Both the position numbers and the translations under genes were made by a program. The notes below the pieces were generated by a model. That model ran no database searches. It saw nothing but the letters and a program-made list of their open reading frames with translations, and was not told where the DNA came from. This document shows positions 23,805 through 36,211 of a DNA stretch of 64,000 bases, piece after piece. The stretch's first letter is position 1. Each line of letters begins with the position of its first letter. Origin of the DNA: Papaver somniferum (Eukaryota; Streptophyta; Magnoliopsida; Ranunculales; Papaveraceae); assembly GCF_003573695.1 (NCBI RefSeq), contig NC_039358.1, positions 14,694,637-14,758,636 of the forward strand, written 5' to 3'.

Positions 23805-26386
23805 TCTGAAAACATTGGGGTACCAAAATACACCATCAACTTTTTTGTAGGCAATATGTATGGACTAACTCAATACAACTCTGAGAGTCAAAATTCAATC
23901 AAGGAAAGTGTCTAGAGCTATATCCCTTTTATCTCTTGTTGTTAGAACGTTTACAAAACTCAGTCCGTGAAACTAACTACAAAGAGAGTTATCGGACGGT
24001 ACCAAAGACCAATGTCCAATGATCAATCAAGTCTTATCCAACAAACAAGGTCGGACCTATCTACTGTGATTGATCAATGCACAACCTGTGATATTTTAAT
24101 TATAAAGATAAACAATATAATGCGGAAAAATAAATAACACAGACACCAGAAATTTTGTTAACGAGGAAACCGCAAATGCAGAAAAACCGCGGGACCTAGT
24201 CCAGATTGAACACCAAACTGTATTAATCCACTAATGACACTAACCTACTACCAATTAACTTCGTTCTGGAATGTAGTTGAGCCTGAACTCAGTCTCCCAC
24301 TGATTCAGGTACATTCGCACTCCTTACGCCTCTTGAATCCCAGCAGGACTCTGCGCAATTGATTCTCTTAGACGGTATCAAACCAACTAAGAGTTGCTTC
24401 AACTCAATTGAATACTTTAAACCAAATCTTCCTCCCACATATTAAGCGTATGATTGATTTCCTGATTTACGATCTAAACAGATGATGAGATCAAATGACA
24501 GATCCAGGTGATGGAAATCGATAGCAACTTGACAAAAGTCTGGATATCCTCAAAATCCGGACTTATGCAACCCGAAGTGCATCATAGATTATTATCCACC
24601 TCACAAGTATAAAACTTATGAAATCAAAAGAGTCTGAGAAGAAGAGACTTTGTTGATTACTATCTATCTTGATCGTTGGAGCAAAGGCTCGACAAACAAT
24701 CAAGATCAGGATACTTAAGTTATCAAGATAAAAGATAACTAATCTTGGCTTCACGAATCCCAATGAAGTCTTTGTAGTCGCTAAACCTTAAAAGGGTTTC
24801 TGGAGAGGACGACTCTAGATACAACTAGGATACACAAAAAGTAGTGTTGGGATTCAATGATACTAGTTACCAAGAATTCCCCTTATATAGACTCCAAAGG
24901 CTAGGTTGCTTTAGGTTTAAGCTAAGATAGCTTTGGAACCAAGCAAACAATATCCACCATTAAATGAAAGCTTTTAATATTATTCACATATACACGATAT
25001 ACACTCTGGTTAGGTAAACCGTAACCAAACCGTGTATAAAGACTATGTTCAACATGCATGGTTCGTCGAAACTAGCCGGTTTGAACTTAAAAGCTTAACA
25101 CTCATTTTCATGTTCACTAAGACATTAATTATGTGATCAAATGAGTCTAGTGTTAATTAGAGAATTGATAAAATTCCAATTACTTCATAGAAATAATTTA
25201 ATCGCAATTGAATCATAATCGACATAGTTTGTAAATGTCTAAGGTACAAATACTTGGACCGTTCGTGAGTCGTCTGAGTCACATTTCGCGGACCAGTTTG
25301 CAAACTTATATGCAATTATCGAGTTCCGGAGTCTACAGAACATTTCAGTTCACGTACTGGTTAGCAAACTTATGCAATTACCGACTTCCGGACTCTTATA
25401 GAACTTTTCAGTTCACGTGCATGTTTGCAAACTTTGAACCAACTCAAAGTTCTGGAGTCTACAGAACTTTTTAGTTCACGTACCGGTTTGAAAACTCAAG
25501 ACCTTTACCGACTCCGGAGTTCACAGAACATTTCAGTTTGCATACCAGTTTGGGTATTAAACTGGTTCTGGAATGTATAACTGTATTGACTCACATACCA
25601 GTTTGATATTTTAACCCGGTTTCCTTACCATAGTTCCAAAATGGTTTGTATATATACATACCTATTCGGATCACGAAACAACTAGATTTTCCATGATGTA
25701 CATATGAATATGCAATTTACACAAATATGAAATTTGATATATAGCTACTCCGCTACGTGTACAAGTACATGTAATACGACTTTTCAGACATCTAACAATT
25801 TTCTCAGTTTGTAAGACTGATAACACTGTCTTGTATTCCGAATATAGAAGTTCTGTATTTCTCTAAATCAATTTGAAACATTCCTGAATATCATTAATGA
25901 CACATATCATTGTTCCAGGCTATTTTCGAATGATAAATTTGAATCATGATTTAGTTCCAAACAATAAATTTTTCTCCACTGAAATTTTTTCAAGTATGAA
26001 AAAATGTTCATTAAGCTCAGTCATCATAATTCGAGAAATTTATAAATTAAATAATTAGTTCTCAACTCAAAATTATTGTCTATCCATGCTAGTCTAGGTA
26101 GTTATGCGACAGTCGTCTCAAAGATATATAGGTGAATATAATTTGAGAAACAGGTGGTTCAGTCTTCACTTACCTTTTGTTGATGAAGTTCTCCAAAAGC
26201 TTCGGTTGATCTTCGCCTACAAACGGTAGAACGCAAATGATGACTGGAGCGTTTCTCAACTACCTCTATCCTAGACCGAGACTTAACTAATTGTAGACTA
26301 GAAATCAAGATATAGTTTTGACAACTAAATTTGACAACAAGCTTGATATAGAAACACTTGTGAGTTCGACCGAGCAATGCATTGAA
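23805..26386 (-). mobile_element. Probable solo LTR, large-LTR Copia family
   Basis: The + strand starts near TGAAAACATTGGGGTACC and ends GTTCGACCGAGCAATGCATT, so it is the family LTR in - orientation, about 2.58 kb. Internal family blocks are present: the CAGACACCAGAAATTTTGTT block near 24140 and the GACCTAGTCCAG block near 24190. No primer site follows, so it is probably solo. The termini have drifted from TG..CA; ACGATA occurs on both sides (23799-23804 and 26386-26391) and may be the target duplication, but the host repeat is rich in that word. It contains a roughly 75-80 bp tandem repeat at 25250-25560. Confidence 0.7.
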
Positions 26387-26790
26387 CGATAAAAACGCTT
26401 GTATCGGCCGCTACAACCAATATCGGGTTCGCCGATACAACCGTTATCGGTTTCACTGATACATTTATGATATCGATAAGGGTAATTTGGTAGAATAAAT
26501 TATTTAGATATGAAAATTTGTAATCATATTCTTCCTTTATACCTTTGAAAGTAAAAAAATATCCAACTATTTTATTTTTTATTAATGATGGTGGAATGAG
26601 ATTAAATTTTTACTCTTTTGATCTTAAGAATTAATGCATTATATGGTACCAATTTTTTTACATTGAAACATTTATGAATACTTAAAATTTTATTCTTAAT
26701 GATGTATCGCCGATAGAAACCGATATAATAATATTTTATATAGGTGTATCGGACCCGATAGATACAGTATCGATACACGATATTAACTAT
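26387..26790. repeat. TATCG-rich repeat, right part
   Basis: Words such as GTATCGG, CCGATAC and CGATATA recur in both orientations at 26387-26480 and 26700-26790, with an AT-rich middle. Without the inserted LTR it would join the block at 23744-23804. The family is not identified. Confidence 0.55.
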
Positions 26791-27081
26791 TTTGGTCATG
26801 CGTCTTTCTGCGGGTTTCTATAATCACGAATTCACCGGGGATCCTTAAGAGATTCGACTTGGATTTTTTTTTTATTCGGAAGTGTTTTTTTATTGTTATA
26901 CTGGTCATCGGAATAAGCCTTATGATTTCAAGTGCTCATATGAGCATAAGAAAACATAACGATAAATGGGGCTTACGTATGTAGCTCGTATCGGGAAAAA
27001 AGAGAAAAAATAGTCAAGATTACTGCTTCACAATCTTAGTAATTAGAAACTAGTAATACTTAAAATTTTAGCACTTCGATA

Positions 27082-27241
27082 ATGGAAAAATCATCAAAGA
27101 AACAACTTGTAGAATTATTTAGAAAGATGGAGGATGAGGCTAGGACGAACAACGAAAGTGGTTCTCATTCTCATCAACAAACAAATGGTTTGGGATTAAG
27201 TGGGTTCCCCCAAGCCCACATAAAGAAGAAAACAAAAATTG
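27082..27241 (+). pseudogene. Gypsy-type gag relic, 5' piece
   Basis: A frame starting MEKSSKKQLVELFRKMEDEA runs 53 codons and is then cut at 27241 by the Copia LTR. The continuation lies on the far side of that element, at 32449. The polar, charged composition fits a gag N-terminus. The assignment rests on the recognisable capsid and protease parts in the second piece. Confidence 0.5.
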
Positions 27242-27793
27242 TGTCAGGATTTTCTTATGGAATCACTGACAACCGCAGAATAACATATCTTGAGATATTA
27301 TGATGAATAATAAGTAAACCAAGTACAGGCAACTATAATAATACGAGAAAGATAAATCAACTCACAAGACACAAGATTTATTGTGGTTCGACCAATACAT
27401 ACAACTTGTATATATTGTCTACGTCCTCTTTGAGCCGCACCAACTCAAATCCACTAAGAAGAAAAACGTTTACAACGTCGTGTGAATCCCAGCAAACCCT
27501 TGGTTACACCGCAACAATTACCCGAGACAATAACCTTGTCTCTTGTTCCTCACCAATATGCTATCACAACGAAACCTTAACTTTAGCCCTAAAAGCTATA
27601 CAAGAAAGAACTCTCTTCTCTCTACAATTGTATTCTCTCACAATTTCTCCACACAATTCTACAAGGCCTAATTACCTATTTATATAGGTTACAAACTTGG
27701 CCACCAAGAATTCTAGCCGTTTTAGGAAACTCCTTTCCCAAAACAGTCACGGCTAACTTAGGAAATAATTAATTAGTCTTCAATTAACTAACA
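27242..27793 (-). repeat. 3' LTR of the Copia element
   Basis: It is bounded on the + strand by TGTCAGGATTTT and AATTAACTAACA, i.e. 5'-TG..CA-3' ends, and is 552 bp long. The first 60 bp were read by chance as the end of the interrupted gag frame. Confidence 0.92.
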
Positions 27794-27805
27794 ATCTCCA
27801 ACTTT
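27794..27805 (-). other. Polypurine tract of the Copia element
   Basis: The - strand reads AAAGTTGGAGAT directly before the 3' LTR start TGTTAGTTAATTG. It would prime plus-strand synthesis. Confidence 0.75.
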
Positions 27806-27892
27806 GAAGACTCATTTATTGTCTTCAATTCTTCTTTTCTTCAACTTTGGATTTGACGATGCTAAAAACATCTTCATGTCAGTGCGGCTCCC

Positions 27893-29644
27893 CTACCAGA
27901 TCCTCATTGTAACTCCCTTGGTAAACATATCCGCTGGATTCTTCAAACCAAGAATCTTCTCGAGATTCCATTCTCCTTCTTCTAAGAGATTCCGAATGAA
28001 ATGATAACGAATGTCTATATGCTTCGTCCTAATATGATAGGCTGAGTTCTTGGTTAAATGTATAGCGCTTTGACTGTCGCTAAACAGAACATTATCTCGT
28101 TGTTCCTTTCCCAACTCATCTAACAAACCTCGTAACCAAATCATCTCCTTGATCGCTTCTGTTACTGCTACGTACTCCGCTTCCGTAGTATACAATGTCA
28201 CCAACTTCTATAAACGTGAGTTCCAACTCACTGCAGCTGACCCCATAGTATAGACATAACCGGTCGTACTTCGCCTTTTATCTACATCACCTGCGAAGTC
28301 TGCATCCACATAACCCCTCAATATAGAACCACCTTCCATAACACAATGGTACGTTTGTGTTACCTCGCAAATACCTGAGAATCCACTTCACAACTTCCCA
28401 ATGTTGTTTTCCTGGGTTTCTTGCATATCTACTCACTACTCCCACTGCATGTGCAATATCCGGTCTCGTGCACACCATAGCATACATTAGACTCCCAATA
28501 GTCGAAGAATATGGTACATTAGCCATGTACTCATTTTCTTCATTTGTCTTCGCACACTGCTACTTGAAAGACGAATTTGACTCCCAAGTGGAGACCTAAC
28601 TGGTTTATCATTCTCCATATTGAACCTTTTCAACACTCGTTCAATATATTCAGCCTGACTAAGCATAAGTACACCCTTAGCTCTATCTCTTATGATCCTC
28701 ATACCAAGAATATACTTTGCTTCACCAAGATCTTTCATAGCAAACTCACTTGCTAATTGTTTTTTCAAATTCTCAACTTCTTGTAGAGATGTTCCGGCAA
28801 CCAACATATCATCCACATACAATAATAATATGATGTAGTCAGAACTGCACCTTTTGAAATAACAACAATGATATGCATGACACCGTGAGTAACCACCTCT
28901 ATGTATGAAGTTGTCAAACTTCTTGTACCACTGTCTCGGGGCTTTTTTTAAACCATAAAAACTCTTCTTTAGCTTGCACACCATCTCTTCTTTTCCTTTT
29001 ACTATGAATCCTTCTGTCTGCTTCATGTAAATTTCTTCATCTAGGTCACCGTGAAGAAAAGTTGTCTTCACATACAACTGTTCAAGGTAGAGATCTTCAG
29101 AATCCACTAGACTTAACACTACTCGAATAGTAGTCATCTTCACAACTGGAAAAAATATCTCGTTGTAATCAACACCATGTTTTTTTTGGAAACCTTTCAC
29201 AACCAACCTCGCCTTGTAGCGAATATATCCATTTTCTTCAGACTTCATCCGATAAACCCACTTGTTATGCAACGTCTTCTTACCTCTTGGTAATTTTACT
29301 AACACCCAAGTGCCATTCTCCTCAAGGGAATTCATCTCATCTTCCATAGCAAGTTTCCACTTGCCTGAATCATCAGCCGCTAGTGCTTCTTTAATATCTC
29401 CAGGTTCACCTCCATCCGTAAGTAATAGGTAATTCAGAGCATACCTTGGGTTCGGTTTTGGAGTTCTTGACGATCTTCGTACTTCTTGTGGAATTGTAGG
29501 AGTAACTCTCACTGTAGCAGAAGTACCTTCTTGTACTTCTCCGCCATCATCAACATCGTCCTCTTCTTGTACCACACTTTTTCCATAAACATCATCAATA
29601 TCGATATACAACTCCTTATCGACGTTGCTTGACCCGACATTTTC
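27893..29644 (-). pseudogene. Copia reverse transcriptase and RNase H, broken
   Basis: The frame opens after a stop at 29647 and runs to 28487, then continues in a second frame (28526-28287) and returns to the first (28204-27893), so at least two frameshifts are present. Recognisable parts in order: [115 protein letters not shown] and [10 protein letters not shown]. The catalytic aspartate of motif A is gone (LYVKTTFL where LDVKTAFL is usual), although YVDD is intact. The enzyme cannot be active. Confidence 0.93.
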
Positions 29645-29647
29645 AAC

Positions 29648-30730
29648 TTATGTTGTGTTCCTGTCCTTGTACAGCTCACTCTCATTAAAAGTAACATCTC
29701 TACTTCCAATAACTTTGTGACCCTCATAGTCCCAAAGTTTATACCCAAAAGCGTCATTTCTGTAACCAAAGAATATACACTTCTTTGCTTGAGCACCTAT
29801 CTTAGACCTCTCACCGGACGAGACTAAGATGAACATAACCAACACAAAAAAAACTTTCAAATAAGAAAGATTTACCTTTTTTCCAGTCCAAACCTCCTCT
29901 GGTATCTTCATATCTAATGGACTACTAGATGTCCTATTAATTAGATAAGCAGCCGTCTCCGTTGCATGTGCCCAGAAGGTCTCGCGCAAACCAGATTGCA
30001 ACCTCATGCACCTAGCACGTGCATTCAACGTCCAATTCATACGTTCTGCTACTCCATTCTCATGTGGCGTCCTTGGAACTGTCCTCTCCAAACGAATTTC
30101 ATTTGTAGCATGTAACTGTAAGAATTCTGTTTTGTCATACTCACCACCATTATCTGACTTTAGACACTTCAACTTCGGACCAGTTTCTTTTTCAACCAAA
30201 GCTTTCCACTTCTTAAACACTTCATACACCTCGAACTTATTCTTCATGAAGTAAATCCACACCTTTCTTGAGTGATCATCAATAAAGGTGACATAATATT
30301 GGAATCCGCTGTGATATGCAACATCAATTGGTCCCAATACATCAGTATGAACCAAATCAAGTTTTTCACTTTTCAAGGCTCTGCCGCCTATGCTAAAACT
30401 AACCCGTCTTTTCTTTCCAAGAACACAGTCTTCACAAAAACTCATATCAATAGACTTCACCTTAGGTAGATATCCTCCCGAACATAGAGTCTTCATGTTC
30501 TTCTCACTCATGCGCCCTAATCTTCTATGCCATAAGTTAGTGTCTTCACCACTACTAGACACTTCTAAAGTAGTTCCATCTGAAGTCCGGTATATAGTAT
30601 AGACTCTAACTCCATGAGCTAATACCATAACTCATTTCTTCACTTTCCAATTGTGTTTCGTAAGCACAACTTCACAGTCATCATCATAAACTTGGCCCAC
30701 AGACACCAAGTTCTTCTTCAAATTTGGAAT
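29648..30730 (-). pseudogene. Copia integrase, broken
   Basis: Stops at 30731-30733 and about 30634-30636 cut it from the protease, and a TAA at 29645-29647 ends it. The zinc-binding part reads LWHRRLGRMSEKNMK ... FCEDCVLGKK: the second histidine of the HHCC motif is Arg (LGH is usual). The core keeps the D,D,E residues (HTDVLGP, SDNGGEY, NGVAERM). The C-terminal part has CIFFGYRNDAFGYKLWD, typical of Copia integrases. Confidence 0.93.
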
Positions 30731-30733
30731 GTG

Positions 30734-31060
30734 TCATATATCCTTCAATTTCCATGTCGAACCGTTGACTTTCAAGATCACATCACCCAAACCAATGATG
30801 TCGCATGCTTCACCGTCACCTAAGAATATTTGGCCATAGTATCCTTCCTTATAAGAGATCATAATATTCTTATCACCCGTTGCATGGAAAGAAGCTCCTG
30901 AGTCTATAATCCAAGACTCATCTTGCTTGTCCTCGGAGAGTAGTAGAAAACCTTCCGTAATCACCTTCTTGTTATCAACAAGGACCTTCACCGGTTCCGC
31001 AGCTGCAACTACGTTGACCTCTTCTTGATTACCTTTGTTTCCAACATTATTAGCACCTTT
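30734..31060 (-). pseudogene. Copia aspartic protease, broken
   Basis: It lies in the same frame as gag but after a TAA at about 31061-31063. The active-site motif WIIDSGASFHAT is intact. The flap and later part (IFLGDGEACDIIGLGDVILK) are typical. It is ended by a TGA at 30731-30733 within the sequence that should read on into integrase. Confidence 0.9.
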
Positions 31061-31063
31061 GTT

Positions 31064-31852
31064 TTACGGACAATCGTGTTTGAAGTGTCCTACTTTATTA
31101 CACGCCAAACACTCAACAACACCTCTAGTCCGGGATTGAGATCTCCCCCTAGTCTTTCCTCTAGAATTCCATCTAGATTTGTTGTTGTTGTTCCGATTTG
31201 AACTCCTGCCCCTATCTTCTTCCTGCAAACTTAAGGCCGAGCTTGAAGTACTAGAACCGTAACCTTGTTCTATTCTTTTTTCCTCTTCAACGATCAACCT
31301 TTGCTGCACATCATCAAGCTTCAACTTCTCTCTCCCTGCAGAATTACTAATAGTTGTTCTTGCGGTTTCCCAACTCTTTGGTAATGACGACAACAACCTT
31401 AAAGCTTGAACTTCATCATCAAAAGTAATACTAACTTTTGAAAGCTGAGAAATAATTGATTTAAACTTCTCAAGATGTGCTGAAATCGCTTCGCCTTCTT
31501 GCATCTTCAGATTAAATAATTGTTCACACAACATAATCTTCCCCCAGGCTGATGACTTTTGATACAACTTTTCAAGTTTATCCATAAGATCCTTCGTACT
31601 AGTTTCCTCTTGCACGTTATTGTAGACCTCCTCCATTAGACATCTACGGATCACGGCTACACACTTGCGATCAAGAGTTGTCCATTCATCGTCTTTGCGT
31701 GCTCCCTTTTTCTCAACTCCACCCAATGGATCAGCAAGGTCTTTCTCATATAGGTAGTCTTCCATCTGAGACTTCCAAAATGCAAAGTTCTTCCCATTAA
31801 AAACTTTAACCCTAGCTACCGTACTTTCGTTATTATCACCCGTAACTCCCAC
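31064..31852 (-). pseudogene. Copia gag with CCHC zinc knuckle
   Basis: The 263-codon open stretch starts at a GTG; the frame is open further upstream and no ATG is found where the gag start should lie, so the original start codon seems lost. The capsid part has FNGKNFAFWKSQMEDYLYEKD and later LKMQEGEAISAHLEKFKSII and LLSSLPKSWETARTTI, typical of Tork/Tnt1-like gag (UBN2). A basic, Arg/Asn-rich stretch leads to a CCHC knuckle (CLACNKVGHFKHDC). It is followed at once by a stop where the fusion to protease is expected. Confidence 0.9.
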
Positions 31853-31884
31853 TCCAATCGTACTAACCCTAAAGCTCTAACCTG

Positions 31885-31896
31885 GCTCTGATACCA
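31885..31896 (-). other. Primer-binding site (initiator Met tRNA) of the Copia element
   Basis: The - strand reads TGGTATCAGAGC two bases after the 5' LTR end (..CCTGACA-AC). It is a perfect match to the usual plant initiator-Met site. Confidence 0.93.
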
Positions 31897-31898
31897 GT

Positions 31899-32448
31899 TG
31901 TCAGGATTTTCTTATGGAATCACTGACAATCGAGGAACAACGGATCTTGAGATATTATGATGAATAATAAGTAAACCAAACACAAGCACCTATAATAATA
32001 CGAGAAAGATAAATCAACTTACAAGACACAGGATTTATAGTGGTTCGACCAATACATACAACTCGTATATATTGTCTACGTCCACTTTGAGCCGCACCAA
32101 CTCAAATCCACTATGAAGAAAAATGATTACAACGTCGTGTGAATCCCAGCAAACCCTTGGTTACACCCCAACAATTACCCGAGACGATATCTTGTCTCTT
32201 GTTCCCCACCATATGCTATCACAACGAAACCCTAGCTTTATCCCTAAAAGCTATATAAGAAAGAACTCTCTTCTCTCTACAATTGTATTCGCTCACAATT
32301 TCTCTACACAATTCTACAAGGCCTAGTTACCTATTTATATAGGTTACAAACTTGGCCACCAAGAATTCTAGCAGTTTTAGGAAATCCCTTTCTCAAAACA
32401 GTCACGGCTAATTTAGGAAATAATTAATTAGTCCTCAATTAACAAACA
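31899..32448 (-). repeat. 5' LTR of the Copia element
   Basis: 550 bp, bounded on the + strand by TGTCAGGATTTT and AATTAACAAACA. It is clearly homologous along its whole length to 27242-27793, with scattered substitutions. Confidence 0.92.
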
Positions 32449-33466
32449 AAAAGGATCCAAAAATCCAAATTGTTATGATGAAAATGAAGAACAATATGAA
32501 CGCTACCAAGCAAAGAACACTTGAAATTTGAGTATTTTAAGGAGCATGTAATGAAGAGGAAGTTAAACACTTTCTTTGGAAAGAAAAGTGTGGTATAGTC
32601 CACCAAAAAGAAACGTGCCCGAGGATTTCAAGTTTCCTAAAATGGTAAAATATGATGGTCGGGGTCCTCAAGAGTCTTACATCAATATATACCTCAACTA
32701 TCTAAAAACCCAAGGGTTAACTGATGACTTGCTGCTGAATTTGTTCCACCGGAGCTTGACCGGTTGGACCTTGATTGGTACCAACATGTGAAAAAATCCA
32801 GAATATCCATATGGTTGACCATGATTGACTCATAACAACCATCTGAACAATACGAGGAGGTACATCACCAAACTCGATGCAGAAGAAACCCAACTGGCGG
32901 TTCGAAAATCCAAGTGGCTTGGATATGGGAAACCCAATGCTGATTAGACTTAGCAACCAAGAAGAAGCGATTAGGTGACTCCTGAAGGCATTGACAAGTC
33001 ACCGACGGGGCTTACAAGAGGAAATGTATTCGATTAAGATTCCCACAAGAATCGGTCCTAGCTAACTGGTACATATAATAAACCAAGATGGAAGACCATG
33101 TGCAATTACCTTCACTGACGACGACTAACCACCGGAGGAAAGGGACCACAGCAAAGCACTTTACATAGTCGTAGGCTCGGAAAACATGATCGTACCATCA
33201 ATTTTCATGGAAAATGATGCAGAAGTCAATATATGCACGTTGAAGGTGGCATAAAGGATGGGGATCGACCTCAACCATATTACTAAAGGTGAAGAATCGG
33301 CTCTAACAATCAGAAGCTTCGAAAATGGGAAGAAGGTAGAAACTGGGGAAATCCCCTTCGAAATATGGGTCCGACCTTTAAAACCCCAAGATACCTTCCT
33401 CCTCATGGATATTGTGGCAAGTTTCAACACGCTTTTGGGGGTGTCCTTGGATGCATACTAACGAAA
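32449..33466 (+). pseudogene. Gypsy-type gag-protease relic, 3' piece
   Basis: At 32576-32790 a frame reads YSPPKRNVPEDFKFPKMVKY, then DGRG and YINIYLNYLKTQGLTDDLLL, matching the start of plant Ty3/Gypsy gag capsid domains; it then shifts frame. At about 33140-33460 a protease-like part follows: ALYIVVGSENMIVPSIFMEN, then ICTLKVA, a stop, GIDLNHITKGEESALTIRSF, EIPFEIWVRP and ASFNTLLG. The active-site triplet expected after the first strand (D-N-G) reads N-D-A, and a 1-base insertion moves PWMHTNE out of frame. The relic ends abruptly at 33466, where a Helitron-like terminus begins. Confidence 0.8.
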
Positions 33467-33494
33467 TTAGTTTTTCACCCGTGCGATGCACGGG
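33467..33494 (-). mobile_element. Helitron-like 3' terminus
   Basis: On the - strand a perfect 7-bp-stem hairpin (CCCGTGC-ATC-GCACGGG, 33478-33494) is followed after 7 nt by CTAA, and the next host base is T. Hairpin plus CTRR plus a T target is the defining 3' end of Helitrons. The element would extend to the right. Its 5' end (TC after A on the - strand) was not located with confidence; a candidate lies near 35520-35545. No Rep/helicase is seen, so it would be non-autonomous. Confidence 0.55.
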
Positions 33495-36203
33495 GCAGTG
33501 TCTCTTATAAAACATTTTTTCCACGTTTTAAAATTGATTTCAATGAAAACCAAAAAATATTAGTATACATTTAATGAAAATCCAAGTGTCCCTAAAATCC
33601 AGTAAAAAATTTAATAATATGTTAATAAAAATGTAATGTAATAGAAAAGAGAACTAAATTGTTATAGGCTGGAGTTGCAATATTTTCAAAACCAAAAAAT
33701 ACTTAGTCTAGCTTCATAAGATTGATTAAAAATTATTTCCCTTCCGTTTTTTTCAAATTTTGAGATTCAATAAATTTCTAGAGCTCGTTATCTTTTGTTT
33801 TTTGATATACTAATCTCTAATTATTTTATGCCTTTACTTCTTTAACGGAACGGTCATCAACATCGCGATGCATCATAAACAAAAAAAAAAAAAACATTCG
33901 TCCGCTTGAGTTTTTTCATAAATTTTTCCATCTCGATAATGTCATTTGAATTTTGTTAGTAATGGACATTCGTAGAGATTTTCTTCGAAAACTTAATGAC
34001 ATACTTATGGTTATCTTTCTCTTTAAAAAAGCCTAAAATATTATCATATGACAATCAGTCATAAACTGAATTAGAATTAATATGTCATAGAGAAAATAGA
34101 ATTTATTACAAAGAGACAAATAAGGAGATAATTATTTGAAATTACGTGTTTGAAAAGTGAAGTGTAATCTTGGATATCCTGGAACATGCCTATATTTACC
34201 GTTAAAAATTAACCACAAAATCAATCATAATAACCATATTTTGATCTTAATTTTTTTTCTTGTGATTTTCATATTGACTTTTTGAGATGATTGCATATCT
34301 AGTTTGTTCTCCCTATAAATTGTTTACTAATTGGTGTTCTTCAAAAGAACGGCAGGAGTGAAGCAAACATAGCAGTAATAGTAAAATCATGTTGCATTGG
34401 AAATACTTTTCTTTGTTCAATGGCCTTATATCGCACACACTCTGTATTCTAATTTTTGTAAAATCCTTACCTTCCTCCTTCGTGATGCATATTAAAAATA
34501 TGGACTCGAAAATGTGACCACGTCCATTGTCTCTCGAATAAAGAGAATATCAAATTTATAATTTTATCCCGGACTATCTAAAGTCTCCCAGTCATAAATC
34601 AGAAGTTTGTGGAAGAACCATTAATTAACTATAAAGTGATTTATAAACTTAATAGCTTATACAGTAGTAAGAAATAGTAATAACCTTTTCGTTTTAATAT
34701 TAATGATTTTTTCGAGTTCCGCCTTAAAGAATTTACCTACGAATAGTAATAATCAATATTATATTAAAAAATATATTTAGTTACATTAACTTTATGATTA
34801 AACAAAATACTTATTTATAGTTGTTTGAGAAAAGAAGTATTTTTTTGGATTACAACATCTTTTAACCGGTGATTTCATCAACTTAGACACTTTCTTGTTG
34901 AAGCCAAAATATTTCCAACTTGTCGAGCATGTTTAAAGCTTCCAAGCTTCTTGGAACTACGAATTCCAAGATATATACATGTACTTGTAAATATTGGAAC
35001 TATAAAAACGTATATATATCCTATTTTTCAAAATAGAAGGATGATTCACGGATTGTCTATTTTTACAAATACATTGCACATACATTTAACTTAAAGTTTT
35101 ATATTTTCTATGGATACCTCTTTATATTAATAACCTTTCCTTATATTAATAGTAATTTTGTGGATGCCTAAAAATATTAATATAGAAAGGTTCTACTATA
35201 ACAACTATTTTCATAAATTCAATTAAACAGTATTTTATATTATAATGCCACGACAATCTTCTTAGAATGTGCAATTAGAAATCTAAAAACTACAACCTTA
35301 ACGCATTTTGTTTTTCGGGGCAATGTGTACATCTCAATATTTTGAAAATATGAGTTTGCCCGTAACTGAAATTTCTAATCGGTTTTAAAAATTTGAATAG
35401 AATATGCATAACTGCATTGGTCTAGCTTAGATGGCCTTTTCCAAGCACTATATTTAAAAACATATAATGCATAATCGTCTCCGTCCCATTTAAAGTAAAT
35501 AAGAAGTCAAGTATTAATAATAGAGAATATAGAGAATTTGATCTAAATAGTAGTCTAAGAAGAATATAATATGTTTCTGATCTATACATATAAGCGAGTC
35601 TTACATTAGTACGCTGTATATGAGATGATGTACTGGGAATTTATAATATCTATGTTTACTAAAATGTATCCACTCTGTACACATTTTATCTGACCAAAAA
35701 ATGGTCATTGTATGCCACAGGCCCGAGTACCCGAGATACTTCAAAGAACCATACCAACAATGAACAACTGCTTATAGAGTTGATGTCATAGAGATCTCTC
35801 AAACAAAAAGTAGAATGATGTCATGTTACCCACAAAAATGAAATGGACACTTTAAACGATTGAATATTTTAATTACACAATAGAAGTTTGATTTTGTCTT
35901 TCCATAGTCAGTTTCTTCAATAATTTTTAATACTTCCGACAACTCTTCAACTGAACTTTATGTTCTTTTAGGCCGGAAAGTGGCACCTTGGGCAGTTGTA
36001 CGTTCTTGTTCCTGGACTGCTGGTACTACTAACTTATAAAAAAAAACTAATTATAATTAAAACAAATTTAAAACTTGCTAGAACTCAGTTTTTATATTCA
36101 GGATAACATTGAATCAAACACTTAAAGAACCAACAACTCAAAAATCCAATAGTAGTCGGTAATTAATTACTTACATTCGATGTGGAACCAACATCTTCGA
36201 ATC
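33495..36203. other. AT-rich non-coding DNA (possible Helitron body)
   Basis: There is no long open frame, no known domain and no strong repeat. At least the left part may be the body of the Helitron-like element whose 3' end is at 33467. Confidence 0.4.
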
Positions 36204-36211
36204 ATCATGAC

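Larger units (their letters stand above)
27242..32448 (-). mobile_element. Decayed Copia LTR retrotransposon (Tork/Tnt1-like)
   Basis: This 5,207-bp element has two LTRs of 552 and 550 bp, an initiator-Met primer site, a polypurine tract and the Copia domain order gag-protease-integrase-RT-RNase H on the - strand. The pol frame is broken by several stops and frameshifts, and catalytic residues are lost, so it is dead. The LTRs have diverged visibly (for example ACCGCAGAATAACATATC against ATCGAGGAACAACGGATC), so the insertion is not recent. The 5-bp flanks (AATTG and AAAAG) do not match. It sits inside an older Gypsy relic. Confidence 0.93.

Noticed and set aside
27237..32453. 5-bp target duplication of the Copia element
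   Set aside because: Flanks are AATTG and AAAAG; they do not match, so no duplication is claimed.
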